Assembly (NCBI RefSeq): GCF_008033235.1
Contig: NZ_CP042432.1
Coordinates: 3,472,001 to 3,536,000, forward strand
Origin: Anseongella ginsenosidimutans
GTDB lineage: Bacteria > Bacteroidota > Bacteroidia > Sphingobacteriales > Sphingobacteriaceae
Length of the DNA: 64,000 bases
Reading direction: 5' to 3'
In this document: in pieces, positions 25,983 to 34,877 of the stretch
How the letters are laid out: every line of letters begins with the position of its first letter
Position numbering within the stretch: position 1 is the first letter of the stretch
Position numbers and translations under genes: made by a program
Notes under the pieces: model-generated
The model's database searches: none
What the model was told of the DNA's origin: nothing
Seen by the model: the letters and a program-made list of their open reading frames with translations, nothing else

Positions 25983-27130
25983 TTATTTTAAAGGTTTGCC
26001 TTCCCGCCCCGGCTCCCTCCTTCCTGAAGACAGCTCAGGTACGATCTCCTCCGGCGTTTTCCGGGAGATACCAAAATAGAACTTTTGTCCGGGGTAATAG
26101 TTTTCCCTCAGCTCAAAATTCTCAAACGCCGCCCCTCCGGGAATTTCCACATACCTGCTTTTATCCCCGCTGCCACCGCTCCAGTAATAGGTTCTTCCGT
26201 TTACGCGCGCGTGCAGGGAAGGGTCAAACCGGGAACTTTCCTTGCGCCAATATTGGGTTAGTTTAAAGAATGGACGATAACGCCAGTTCCGGCGGGAAAA
26301 ATAAGCAGGTTCCTGCGGCCAGGAAGCGAGTTCGGCAAAAGATTCATCCGTGGCAGCCATTACGATAAGATCTCCGTTCTCGTCTTTCAGGAACTCAGTT
26401 GCCGGGTAAGCTTCTTTTTCCACGAAATGAATGTCCTTATAATCGCTGTAAAGCTCGCGGGCATTGATGATGCTGTCTTTCAAATACAAAAGGCGCAGCC
26501 GGGAATAATTGCCCATGGTAGCCGTCAGCGCACAGCGCTCCATCTCCGCGCTATTGTCGTGGTGGAATATCTCGAAGCCGATCTCCTCCGGGCGGTCACT
26601 GCGGATAGAGATTTTAAGATAGGGATGTGCGCCATTTAGGAATTGTTCCATAAACAGGTAAAGGGAAAGCTGCTCCACCTCCGGATTCGCGGCATCAGGA
26701 TGACTAATCACACCCTTGCTTATCGCTGAAGGATGATAAGGAGGCACCTTTTCATTATCTCCTGCCCAAAGAAACTTACCCCATTTTCCGTCCACCCGCG
26801 AGGGCGAAATCTCACTGAACTCCGTTTTACCGGCCACCACAGGCTCAATAGCTATAAAATTGATCATATAAACCTGCCCCTGGAATTCATAACCCAGCCT
26901 TATCAGCCCCTGGGGCCACCTCCTGTTTCTTCGCTTCCCGTTTCAATGCCATAAGGCCAGAGGCCGAATACAATGCCATTGCGAATTCCCCAGACAGCCG
27001 GATCATTTTTTTCCGCGGGCCGGATCCAACGGTTATTCAATGCGGGATCCTGTGCCTTGCTCCCGATAGGAACAAGAGAAGCACAAGCCGTCAGGCAAGC
27101 AATCAGCAGGCATTTCTTATGATAAGTCAT
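25983..27130 (-). pseudogene. Secreted protein of unknown family, interrupted by one frameshift
   Basis: Two abutting frames read as one protein. The upstream piece (26903-27130, 75 codons) has a signal peptide (CLLIACLTACASLVPIGSKA) and ends NGIVFGLWPYGIE, then GGGPRG and TGA. The downstream frame continues without a gap as LIRLGYEFQGQVYMINFIAIEPVV and runs to 25983. Restoring one G in the run of four G (26907-26910 on the plus strand CCCC) gives GPRG-LIRLGYEF and a protein of about 380 residues. The downstream half contains KWGKFLWAGDNEKVPP and YFSRRNWRYRPFFKLTQYWRKE; I recognise no family. It is either a recent mutation, a phase-variable tract or a sequencing error. Confidence 0.75.
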
Positions 27131-27149
27131 GTATATAAAGCATTTCAGA

Positions 27150-27731
27150 TCACCCGTGGATTTTTTCGGTTTTTCCGTAAGACAGGATTAATTTTCCTTC
27201 AAACTCCAGCCATTCCTTCCATCGCTGCTCCACGTCCAGGTCAATCGCAAACTTGCGTGCAAAATTCAGGAATGTGGTATAATGATTGGCTTCGGATATC
27301 ATCAGTTCACGATAAAATTCCGCCAGTTCCTTGTCGCGGATATTTTGGAACAATACCCGGAAACGCTCGCAGCTCCGCGCTTCGATCATCGCCGCAAAAA
27401 GCAAGCGATCAATGAATGCGGCATGACGCCCTTCCCCTTTCCTGCTGAATTTCATCAGCTGGTTTACATAATCATCCTTTCGTTCCGGACCAAGCGTATA
27501 TCCCCGTTTCTTAATAATTTCAATGACCATCTGAAAATGCTGCATCTCTTCAATCGCAATGGCCGTAAGTTCATGCACCAGTTCTTCCTTTTCCGGATTA
27601 TTAATGATCAGGGTAATAGCATTCGACGCTGCTTTCTGTTCACACCAGGCATGGTCAGTAAGGATTTCGGCCAAATTCGCTTCCGCTATGTTGGCCCAGC
27701 GGGGATCGGTCAATAATTTCAGTCCAAGCAT
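27150..27731 (-). CDS. miaE: tRNA-(ms2io6A) hydroxylase MiaE
   Basis: A 193-residue ferritin-like diiron enzyme that hydroxylates the isopentenyl group of ms2i6A at tRNA position 37. The diiron ligand motifs are visible in two halves: EQKAASNAITLI and AIEEMQHFQMVIEII (E-x-x-H) and then IEARSCERFRVLF and SEANHYTTFLNFA (E-x-x-H). Length is typical of the short MiaE group. The start (MLGLKLLTDPRW) overlaps the 3' end of the upstream PH-domain gene by 13 bases. Together with tsaB and mnmE it is one of three tRNA-modification genes in the window. Confidence 0.93.
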   Translation of the reverse strand: MLGLKLLTDPRWANIAEANLAEILTDHAWCEQKAASNAITLIINNPEKEELVHELTAIAIEEMQHFQMVIEIIKKRGYTLGPERKDDYVNQLMKFSRKGEGRHAAFIDRLLFAAMIEARSCERFRVLFQNIRDKELAEFYRELMISEANHYTTFLNFARKFAIDLDVEQRWKEWLEFEGKLILSYGKTEKIHG

Positions 27732-28150
27732 ATCACGGTAACCTTGTTGTTTATTTTAAGTATCTCTTCCACAAACAAATCCTTGTTTCGGGGCGAAATA
27801 TAAACCTCGTCATACTTATTGTACTTAACAATGATCCCACGGGTAGCTAGTGCAGGCTTCATCCCATTCCAAAGTGTTTTGTTTTTGATCAGCATATGTA
27901 TTTCGCTGATCTTTACGGACCCGCTTATCGGACCTGACCTGTAGATTAGTTTACCGTCTCTTATAAGGTAATATGTCCCAAACCAGAACCAAAGAAAAAA
28001 AGCGGCAATCAGGAGGATAAAAATCCGGCCAGCATTAAAATCCAGGCTTGCGTCCTTAATCACATCAAAAAAGACGATTATTAAAAGAGTAAAGGCCGTG
28101 CCCAGGAAGGCAATGCCAAAAAGCGGGCTTTTCGCAGAATGGAATTTCAT
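27719..28150 (-). CDS. PH domain-like membrane protein
   Basis: A 143-residue protein with two membrane segments close to the N-terminus (FGIAFLGTAFTLLIIVFF and IFILLIAAFFLWFWFGTYYLI) followed by a small beta-rich domain (GKLIYRSGPISGSVKISEIHMLIKN, YDEVYISPRNKDLFVEEILKINN). This is the layout of bacterial PH-domain (bPH/YdbS-like) proteins. Role unknown. It overlaps miaE by 13 bases. Confidence 0.72.
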   Translation of the reverse strand: MKFHSAKSPLFGIAFLGTAFTLLIIVFFDVIKDASLDFNAGRIFILLIAAFFLWFWFGTYYLIRDGKLIYRSGPISGSVKISEIHMLIKNKTLWNGMKPALATRGIIVKYNKYDEVYISPRNKDLFVEEILKINNKVTVICLD

Positions 28151-28220
28151 AGTTGCGGGGTATTTATTCGCAATCTTTCAAATATCATAAACGATTAAGA
28201 GGATACAAAGCGGAAAGTCT

Positions 28221-28228
28221 TAAATTTG
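28221..28228 (+). promoter_or_regulatory. Probable -7 promoter element of the sigma/fecR/susC locus
   Basis: TAAATTTG matches the Bacteroidota -7 consensus TAnnTTTG and lies 39 bp upstream of the ATG of the ECF sigma gene, leaving a leader of roughly 30 nt. I do not see a good -33 TTTG at standard spacing, so this is a moderate call. Confidence 0.45.
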
Positions 28229-28244
28229 ACAATAGTGATTTAGA

Positions 28245-28289
28245 ATGACGGCGGTGAAAACGAACGATGGCGGTGAAAACGACAAATGA
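28245..28289 (+). other. Out-of-frame upstream ORF and duplicated translation start
   Basis: ATG 28245 opens a 14-codon frame (MTAVKTNDGGENDK) that ends at TGA 28287-28289, overlapping the sigma-factor start by 22 bases in another frame. The first codons duplicate the start of the real gene (ATGGCGGTGAAAACGAC versus ATGACGGCGGTGAAAACGAA), offset by 22 bp, suggesting a short tandem duplication across the start codon. Confidence 0.55.
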
Positions 28290-28851
28290 AAATCCCTTCT
28301 CTGATGAGCAATTACTGGAACGGCTGAAGAACGGCGACCAGACCGCCTTTGCCATGATCTATGACCGTTATGCCGCCGATCTGATCTGGTATGGTTCAAA
28401 AAAACTTTCTTCACTGGAAGAAGCAAGAGATCTTGTGCATGACCTTTTCGTTGAATTCTGGGACAAACGCGAACGGATCCACATCAATAGTTCGTTCAAA
28501 TCCTACCTCTTTTCAGCCGCCCGCTACCGCATTATTGATCATATCCGAAAAAACGCCCGCAGGGATTATTATGCAGCGGTCATTAACCTCCTGGATTTAG
28601 AAACGGATGATTCCACCCATGATGACATTTTATTCCGGGACCTCAGTAAGATTGCGGAGTCGGAAATAGATAAGCTTCCGCCAAGGACGCGGGAAATTTT
28701 CCGCCTTAGCCGGCAGCGACAGCTCTCCGTCAGAGAAATTGCCCGGGAACTAAACCTTTCCGACCAGACCGTTAAGAATCAATTAAGCGCTGCTTTGCGG
28801 AAGTTAAAACCCGCCATCCAAAAAATTGCGAAAAATTTCATTTTCCTATAG
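28267..28851 (+). CDS. ECF RNA polymerase sigma factor (FecI-like) of the SusC/D locus
   Basis: A 194-residue sigma-70 factor. Region 2 (NGDQTAFAMIYDRYAADLIWYGSKKL, DLVHDLFVEFWDKRE) and region 4 (LPPRTREIFRLSRQRQLSVREIARELNLSDQTVKNQLSAALRKLK) are complete. It is followed 48 bp later by fecR and then susC/susD, the standard trans-envelope signalling order: substrate binding to the STN-bearing SusC is relayed by FecR, which frees this factor to transcribe the uptake operon. Start ATG 28267; note the competing upstream ATG at 28245. Confidence 0.94.
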   Translation: MAVKTTNENPFSDEQLLERLKNGDQTAFAMIYDRYAADLIWYGSKKLSSLEEARDLVHDLFVEFWDKRERIHINSSFKSYLFSAARYRIIDHIRKNARRDYYAAVINLLDLETDDSTHDDILFRDLSKIAESEIDKLPPRTREIFRLSRQRQLSVREIARELNLSDQTVKNQLSAALRKLKPAIQKIAKNFIFL

Positions 28852-28899
28852 TACCTCCCGGGTAGCTTATTCGACTTACCTTATAACGGAAGTTAAAAT

Positions 28900-29907
28900 A
28901 TGGATCAGCGAAACACAGAGGCATTATTCGAAAAATATCTTCAGGGCAAGAGTACGCCGGAAGAAACAGAGCGGATCCATGCCTGGCTCGAACAGCTGAA
29001 CAACGATGAGGAGAAATGGTCGGGGAAACGCGGGCAGGAACAAAAAGAATACCTTGCCGGCCTGTATGAGGATGTCCGGCATTCAATAATGAAAAGGGAA
29101 GAAAATAAGCGGCGCGGGAAAGGCCGCAGCATACCCTTCAAATTAACTTTTCCCCGTATTGCCGCAGCTTTGGTCCTGCTCTGCGGATTATCCTTCCTGT
29201 TTTATATAAACCGCCCCGCAGACAAGGTAGCTCCCAACGAATATATTGTTGAGGCCACAACCGGTGAAGATATAAAAGAACTCCGGTTGAGCGACGGCTC
29301 CGTGGTCTGGTTGAACAAGGGAAGCTCCCTGCAGCATTCTGAAGAATTCACCGCCGGACCAAGAGAAGTTTTTCTGGAAGGAGAGGCTTTCTTCCAGGTT
29401 GCCCCGGATGCTTCCCGGCCTTTTATTATTCACACCGGCGGAATGAAAACCCGGGTACTGGGGACAAGTTTCAATGTGCAGGCTTACAAGGGGGAAAAAG
29501 AAATGCGCGTCGTGGTAGTTACGGGACAGGTAGAAGTAAGCGCGCCTTCGGGGCAGAACGACAAAGTGCTGCTAACAAGCAAGCAAATGGCGACTTATAC
29601 CCCGGATGAAAAACAGCTAAACAAGAAGACCATCCAAAGTACGGAACAGTATACCGCCTGGAAAGATGGAAAGCTGCTTTTCAGGCAAACCCCCATGTCC
29701 GAGGTTGCTGCTCAATTGGAACGCGCCTTCGGATTGAAAATAAAAATGGAAAACTCCGCGATCAGGCATTGTAAAATAACCGGCCGCTTTGACCGGAGCC
29801 AGGCGGCCAGCCTGACCATTGAAGCCATATGTAAGTCCATTGAGGCACGGTTCAGGATCAAAGACGGAACGGTCTTTATCGACGGCCAGGGATGCGGGAA
29901 AAAATAA
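28900..29907 (+). CDS. FecR family anti-sigma factor
   Basis: A 335-residue inner-membrane regulator. The cytoplasmic N-terminus (about 1-80) has the LFEKYLQGKSTPEETERIHAW segment typical of Bacteroidota FecR proteins; one membrane helix (about 87-106, AAALVLLCGLSFLFYI) follows; the periplasmic FecR domain carries LRLSDGSVVWLNKGSSL and REVFLEGEAFFQV and VLGTSFNV; the C-terminal DUF4974 region (PMSEVAAQLERAFGLKI, ITGRFD) is the STN-like part that contacts SusC. It is cotranscribed with the sigma-factor gene. It presumably holds that factor inactive until the substrate signal arrives. Confidence 0.94.
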   Translation: MDQRNTEALFEKYLQGKSTPEETERIHAWLEQLNNDEEKWSGKRGQEQKEYLAGLYEDVRHSIMKREENKRRGKGRSIPFKLTFPRIAAALVLLCGLSFLFYINRPADKVAPNEYIVEATTGEDIKELRLSDGSVVWLNKGSSLQHSEEFTAGPREVFLEGEAFFQVAPDASRPFIIHTGGMKTRVLGTSFNVQAYKGEKEMRVVVVTGQVEVSAPSGQNDKVLLTSKQMATYTPDEKQLNKKTIQSTEQYTAWKDGKLLFRQTPMSEVAAQLERAFGLKIKMENSAIRHCKITGRFDRSQAASLTIEAICKSIEARFRIKDGTVFIDGQGCGKK

Positions 29908-29999
29908 ATTAAAATTAATATAACCTAGATTAATAATGATGATACAAGTACCCTCACCAACCTAAGCAGGCAGACCTTAATACTTTACAGTAAGGATGT

Positions 30000-30042
30000 A
30001 AAAAAGCCCCCCGTGCGAGCGCCAACCTGCACAAAAGGGGCT
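30000..30042 (-). terminator. Minus-strand terminator-like hairpin in the fecR-susC gap
   Basis: Read on the minus strand: AGCCCC, an unpaired TTTT, GTGC, a 12-nt loop, GCAC, unpaired GG, GGGGCT, then TTTTTT. The six-T tail makes it a terminator for leftward transcription, yet no minus-strand gene lies to its right. On the plus strand there is no T-run after the stem. It could end an antisense RNA (see the ncRNA candidate) or act as a processing or attenuation hairpin in the plus-strand mRNA. Confidence 0.65.
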
Positions 30043-30060
30043 ATTGTGAAACGTTTATAA
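30000..30060 (-). ncRNA. Candidate antisense small RNA opposite the susC leader
   Basis: A leftward transcription unit can be drawn. A minus-strand -7 box TACATTTG (plus-strand CAAATGTA at 30067-30074) matches TAnnTTTG and would start RNA near 30060, ending at the T-tailed hairpin at 30000-30042. The RNA of about 60 nt would be complementary to the susC 5' leader. In Bacteroides fragilis, antisense RNAs such as DonS occupy this position in sigma/anti-sigma-controlled susC loci and repress them. A -33 TTG is present but spaced slightly long (23 nt). The call is inference. Confidence 0.35.
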
Positions 30061-30073
30061 AACATTCAAATGT

Positions 30074-33000
30074 ATGATTTTTATCAGATTTCTTGATCAA
30101 TCAATTCCTCTTATCATGCGAGGATCCTTCGTTGCCCTGATGATTACCCTCCTCTCCCTGCAGATGGTGCATTCCAGTACAGGAAAAGCCCAGGGAATAT
30201 TGGACAGGAAAATAAGCATTTCCATAGAAAACGCTTCGCTTGCCGAAGTGCTGGAACAAATCAGGGAGAAAACAGGGGTAGAATTTCTCTTCAGTTCCAA
30301 GATCAACAGCAAAAAGGAAGTCAGCCTGGAGATCAAAAGCGCACGCGTCAGGACAGCGCTGAAACGCCTGTTGCTTCCGGCAGGGCTCACCTATGAAGTG
30401 GTGGGCGAACATATTGTGATCATGAATGACCGCGACACGCCTGAACCCCTTTCCATGATATTGGAACTGCAGGAATACACGGTAAGCGGAACAGTAACCG
30501 ATGCGGAAACCGGCGAACCGCTTCCCGGGGTAAACGTTACGCTGAAAGGCGGGAACTCGGGCGCGACTACCGGCCCCGACGGTGCCTACAACCTGGAGGT
30601 TCCCGAAGCGGAAAACGAAGAACGCGTACTGGTGTTCACCTTTATCGGATACCTGGGCAGGGAAGTACCTCTTAACGGCCAAACCGAGGTTAATGTAACA
30701 TTGCGGCAGGATATTGTGGGGCTTGACCAGGTGGTCGTGATCGGGTACGGGACGCAAAAGAAAAGCGACCTTACCGGTTCCGTTTCACAGGTAAAAGCTG
30801 AAGAAATTAATGCTTACCCTTCCGCTAACGTACTGCAGGCTTTGTCCGGCAGGGCAGCAGGCGTGCAGGTCTTACAAACTACCGGCGCTCCGGGGTCGGG
30901 CCCCAATGTCCGTATAAGGGGGCAGAATTCCATCCAGGGGGAAAATGAACCGCTTTACGTAGTCGACGGCTTTCCGGTTTCAGGCAGCAATCCCACGCTG
31001 CTTAACAATTCAGATATTGAAAGTATAGAGATCCTCAAAGACGCATCCGCCACTGCCATTTATGGCTCCAGGGGTGCGAACGGCGTCGTACTGATTACCA
31101 CAAAACAGGGACGGGCCGGGAAGACAATGGTAGATTTCGAGACCAGTTATAGCAGCCAGCGCATCCGGAATAAACTGGAATTGATGAATGCCAGGGAATA
31201 TGCCCTCCTGGCAAATGAACAAGCGGAAAATGACAATATAGCTCCTTACTTTTCCCAGGAAGAAATAAATGGGCTGGGCGAAGGATTTGACTGGCAGGAC
31301 CTTGTATTTCAAACCGCCCCGATGAGAACGACTTCTTTAAATGTCCGGGGCGGCAATCAAAAGACCCAATTCGCCCTTTCAGGCAGCGTTTTCGGACAGG
31401 AAGGGATTGTTAAAGGGAGCGACTACAATCGCTATTCCCTTCGCGCCAATGTAAATCACCAGGTCAGCGATAAGTTCCGGGTAACCCTTTCCAGCACCAT
31501 GTCCAAACTAAAAACGGAGCGGAAAGATAACGGCGGCGGGTCCCGCGGAAATTCCATGATCGGAGCAGCTATTTCGGCGCCGCCCATCCTGGAACCCTAT
31601 GAAGAAGACGGCTCCTATACGGTGCTGTCGGAAGAATATCCCTTCATACCGGTTGACCTGGTCAACCCGCTTAACTTCCTTAATGAACAGCATGGTGAAA
31701 TAAAAGCCAATGTAGTTCTGGCCAATGCTGCCTTGATCTATAACCCGGTCAAGGAACTGACTATTAAGATTTCCGGGGGTGTTGAAAACAGGGATGAGCG
31801 GACGGATAGTTATACAACCAGAAATTTCTATAATTCTACCGGCAGGGCAAATATCAATACTAAACAATTTACCAGCCTGCTGAGCGAGAACATTATCAGT
31901 TATACAAAGACCTTTAACGACAGGCATGATTTCTCGGCAATGGCCGGGTTTACTTATCAGGACTTTGTCAATACTTCCCTGGAAGCCAGCGGGGTGGGGT
32001 TTCTTTCTGACGCCTTTGAAACGCATAATATCGGCGCCTCCCAAACTCCCGGCATACCTCGTTCCGGTTATTCCAAATCGGTGCTGCTCTCCTATTTAGC
32101 CAGGTTAAATTATACGCTGGACAGCAAATACCTGTTCACAGTCAGCTTCCGCTCCGATGGTTCTTCCCGTTTCAGCGAAGGCAACAAATGGGGCTATTTC
32201 CCCTCAGGCGCCTTTGCCTGGAGGGCTTCTGAAGAAAACTTCTTAAAGGATCACCCGCAGATCTCCGAGCTGAAAGTCAGAACCAGCTGGGGGCTGACAG
32301 GCAGCCAGGCGATTGATCCTTACGCGACGCTCAATAACCTTAGCGCAGGTAACACCATTTTTGGCGACCAGATGTACAATACGTTTGCTCCCGGCACGGA
32401 ATTACCCGGCGAGCTTAAATGGGAAACAACCGAGCAGTTTGACGTCGGGGTCGATTTAGGCTTATTCAAGAACCGCCTGTACCTGACAGCCGATTATTAC
32501 GTCAAAAACACCCGGGACCTGCTGAACACCGTACGGCTGCCGAGTTCCATGGGCTTCACCACCACGATTCAGAACGTAGGTAAAATGCAGAACCGCGGAA
32601 TAGAACTGGGCATTGATGCAAAGGCCATGACCGGTGATTTTAAATGGGATTTGTTCGGAAATATTTCCTTCAATAAGAACGAAGTAGTAAAACTTCACAA
32701 CGGGGAAGATATTCTGGGCAATTTCATCAATGTGCTGGTGGTAGGCGATAATTTCTCCATTTTACGCGAAGGGAGGTCCGTGGGGCAGTTCTGGGGATAT
32801 AAAGAAGAAGGATATGACGAAAACGGCAAAATAACCTACCAGGACCTGAACGGAGACGGCGCTATATCGAATGATGATAAAACCTATATCGGGAATCCGA
32901 ACCCGGATTTTATTTACGGGCTGACCTCCGATATGTCCTATAAAAATTTCCAGCTATCCATTTTTGTCCAGGGAACCCAGGGAAATGACGTTTTCAATGT

Positions 33001-33397
33001 GAGTTCCATTCCCAGCACCATGGATTACGGTCAGGGACTCAATATGCCAAGAGAGGTATTCCTTGACCACTGGACTCCCGGAAACACCGATGCAAAGTAT
33101 CCGGTTATCAGCCGGAATTATTCCGTCAGGGTTTCGGACAGGTGGGTAGAAGACGGCTCCTTCCTGCGCCTGAAAAACGTTCAGCTGGCCTATAACTTCC
33201 CGATGAATGACCTGGGGGTAAAATGGCTGAATAGCGCGCAGATTTATATAAGCGGCCAGAACCTGCTGACCCTGACCAATTATTCCTGGTGGGACCCCGA
33301 AGTGAACTCCCGCGGCGCAGGCACCCAGCAGGGAATCGACCATTACAGTTACCCGGTAGCGAAAACCTTCACCATTGGCCTGCGGGCAGGGTTCTAG
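30074..33397 (+). CDS. SusC/RagA-family TonB-dependent outer-membrane transporter with STN domain
   Basis: A 1107-residue outer-membrane importer. In order: signal peptide (about 10-38), STN signalling domain (about 47-120, ISIENASLAEVLEQIREKTGVEF in two parts: ISIENASLAEVLEQ and IREKTGVEF), a CarboxypepD_reg-like beta-sandwich (about 136-215, YTVSGTVTDAETGEPLPGV), plug domain (about 225-345, GTQKKSDLTGSVSQVKAEEI and LYVVDGFPV), then the beta-barrel to the C-terminal FTIGLRAGF with terminal aromatic. The STN domain shows this is a signalling transporter that pairs with the upstream FecR/sigma system. It forms a complex with the next gene's SusD lipoprotein. The substrate is unknown; no glycoside hydrolase is linked. 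Confidence 0.97.
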   Translation: MIFIRFLDQSIPLIMRGSFVALMITLLSLQMVHSSTGKAQGILDRKISISIENASLAEVLEQIREKTGVEFLFSSKINSKKEVSLEIKSARVRTALKRLLLPAGLTYEVVGEHIVIMNDRDTPEPLSMILELQEYTVSGTVTDAETGEPLPGVNVTLKGGNSGATTGPDGAYNLEVPEAENEERVLVFTFIGYLGREVPLNGQTEVNVTLRQDIVGLDQVVVIGYGTQKKSDLTGSVSQVKAEEINAYPSANVLQALSGRAAGVQVLQTTGAPGSGPNVRIRGQNSIQGENEPLYVVDGFPVSGSNPTLLNNSDIESIEILKDASATAIYGSRGANGVVLITTKQGRAGKTMVDFETSYSSQRIRNKLELMNAREYALLANEQAENDNIAPYFSQEEINGLGEGFDWQDLVFQTAPMRTTSLNVRGGNQKTQFALSGSVFGQEGIVKGSDYNRYSLRANVNHQVSDKFRVTLSSTMSKLKTERKDNGGGSRGNSMIGAAISAPPILEPYEEDGSYTVLSEEYPFIPVDLVNPLNFLNEQHGEIKANVVLANAALIYNPVKELTIKISGGVENRDERTDSYTTRNFYNSTGRANINTKQFTSLLSENIISYTKTFNDRHDFSAMAGFTYQDFVNTSLEASGVGFLSDAFETHNIGASQTPGIPRSGYSKSVLLSYLARLNYTLDSKYLFTVSFRSDGSSRFSEGNKWGYFPSGAFAWRASEENFLKDHPQISELKVRTSWGLTGSQAIDPYATLNNLSAGNTIFGDQMYNTFAPGTELPGELKWETTEQFDVGVDLGLFKNRLYLTADYYVKNTRDLLNTVRLPSSMGFTTTIQNVGKMQNRGIELGIDAKAMTGDFKWDLFGNISFNKNEVVKLHNGEDILGNFINVLVVGDNFSILREGRSVGQFWGYKEEGYDENGKITYQDLNGDGAISNDDKTYIGNPNPDFIYGLTSDMSYKNFQLSIFVQGTQGNDVFNVSSIPSTMDYGQGLNMPREVFLDHWTPGNTDAKYPVISRNYSVRVSDRWVEDGSFLRLKNVQLAYNFPMNDLGVKWLNSAQIYISGQNLLTLTNYSWWDPEVNSRGAGTQQGIDHYSYPVAKTFTIGLRAGF

Positions 33398-33433
33398 GCC
33401 GTTATCGTTTACCGTACACTTAAAAAATGAATC

Positions 33434-34867
33434 ATGAAAAAACCAGCTATATTTCTTTCGCTGCTTTTAATGTTTTCTTCCTGTGAGAATTTACTTGAAG
33501 AAAATCCGAAAGCTGTTGCGATCGAGAATTTCTATAATACTGCCGAAGAGTTGGAAACGGCCGTCAATGCGATCTATGTCCCCCTCCGATCGGTCCGGGC
33601 GGAACAGATCTGTATCCTGGATGCACATACCGACTGGGGCTACGGCAGGGGCAGCCGGGCGCAGTACAATGATTTTGCCGGCCTGAATACAACCAATATC
33701 AACACCGCGGGAGGCCGCTGGCGAAGTTTTTACCTCGGTATCCGGAACGCCAACCTGGTAATTGCGCACGCACCCGCTGCTACCAGTATCAGCCCGGAAG
33801 ACCTGGCTCAAAATATAGCCGAAGCAAAATTTCTGCGCGCATGGGCTTATTTTGACCTGGTAAGAAACTGGGGCGGGGTTCCTCTGAGAACAGAAGAGAA
33901 CCTGGAGGAAACGGACGTAGAAAGAAGTTCGGCAGAAGCGGTATATGAATTGATCCTTGCAGATCTGGCGGAGGCGGAAGCCGGCTTGCCGGACGAGCCG
34001 AAACACGTCGGACGCCCCTCTAAGGTTGTAGCGAAAACGCTGCTGGCGGATGTTTACCTGACCTTAGGCCGGTACGAGGAAGCCCGTGATAAAGCGGACG
34101 AGGTGATCCAGTCCGGCAAATTCGCTCTTGTCCCTGTGAGTTCCTTTGAGGATTTTCAGCAGGATATCTTCGGACCCGAGATCGTTACCAGCACGGAAGA
34201 AGTCTTTTACATGAAATTCTCCCGCGAACAGGGCCAGGGGAATTATATTCTGTGGATACTGAACCATCCGAGTACGGGTTTGTACAACTACGGAGGCGCT
34301 TATGCGCATTACAGCGATGCCAGCAATCCGTTTTTCATAGAATGGGATGATAATGATATCAGGAAGCAATTATGGGATCAGATTGATTTCGGAATAAGCC
34401 CTACTACCCTGGTCAGCAAAAAGTATGTTGATCAGAAGGCGGTGAGCAATGACGGTTCCGGAAACGACCTTCCCATTTACCGCTACGCAGAAGTGCTGCT
34501 GTTGTTCGCGGAAGCGGAAAGCAGGGTATCCGGAGGCCCTACCCCGGCAGCGGTGGAAGCCCTCAACAAGGTACACCGGCGCGCCTACGGTTACGATCCG
34601 GAAAGTGCGTCGCCGGTAGATTTCAACATTGCCGATTACAACGCCGAAACATTCATCGAACTGGTACTCCAGGAAAGAGCTTATGAATTCCAGTTTGAAG
34701 GAAAAAGATGGCTGGACCTGAAACGCACCGGTAAAGCGGCGGAGATGATCTCGAAATACAAAGGCCTGAGCATTGCTGAGGCTCACTACCTCTGGCCCAT
34801 CCCTATTGACGAACTGAATTTTAATAATGCAATGGATCCCGCAACTGATCAAAACCCGGGATATTAA
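33434..34867 (+). CDS. SusD/RagB-family substrate-binding outer-membrane lipoprotein
   Basis: A 477-residue lipoprotein (MFSSC lipobox, Cys17) that caps the SusC barrel and binds the imported ligand. Typical SusD features: FYNTAEELETAVNAIY near the N-terminus, AEAKFLRAWAYFDLVRNWGGVPL, TPR-like helices (TLLADVYLTLGRYEEARDKADEVI), and the C-terminal LPIYRYAEVLLLFAEAESR, RAYEFQFEGKRWLDLKRTGKA and HYLWPIPIDELNFNNAM. Slightly shorter than average for the family. It begins 36 bp after susC and its stop overlaps the region ahead of the FAD oxidoreductase gene. Confidence 0.97.
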   Translation: MKKPAIFLSLLLMFSSCENLLEENPKAVAIENFYNTAEELETAVNAIYVPLRSVRAEQICILDAHTDWGYGRGSRAQYNDFAGLNTTNINTAGGRWRSFYLGIRNANLVIAHAPAATSISPEDLAQNIAEAKFLRAWAYFDLVRNWGGVPLRTEENLEETDVERSSAEAVYELILADLAEAEAGLPDEPKHVGRPSKVVAKTLLADVYLTLGRYEEARDKADEVIQSGKFALVPVSSFEDFQQDIFGPEIVTSTEEVFYMKFSREQGQGNYILWILNHPSTGLYNYGGAYAHYSDASNPFFIEWDDNDIRKQLWDQIDFGISPTTLVSKKYVDQKAVSNDGSGNDLPIYRYAEVLLLFAEAESRVSGGPTPAAVEALNKVHRRAYGYDPESASPVDFNIADYNAETFIELVLQERAYEFQFEGKRWLDLKRTGKAAEMISKYKGLSIAEAHYLWPIPIDELNFNNAMDPATDQNPGY

Positions 34868-34877
34868 CAGATTTGAG

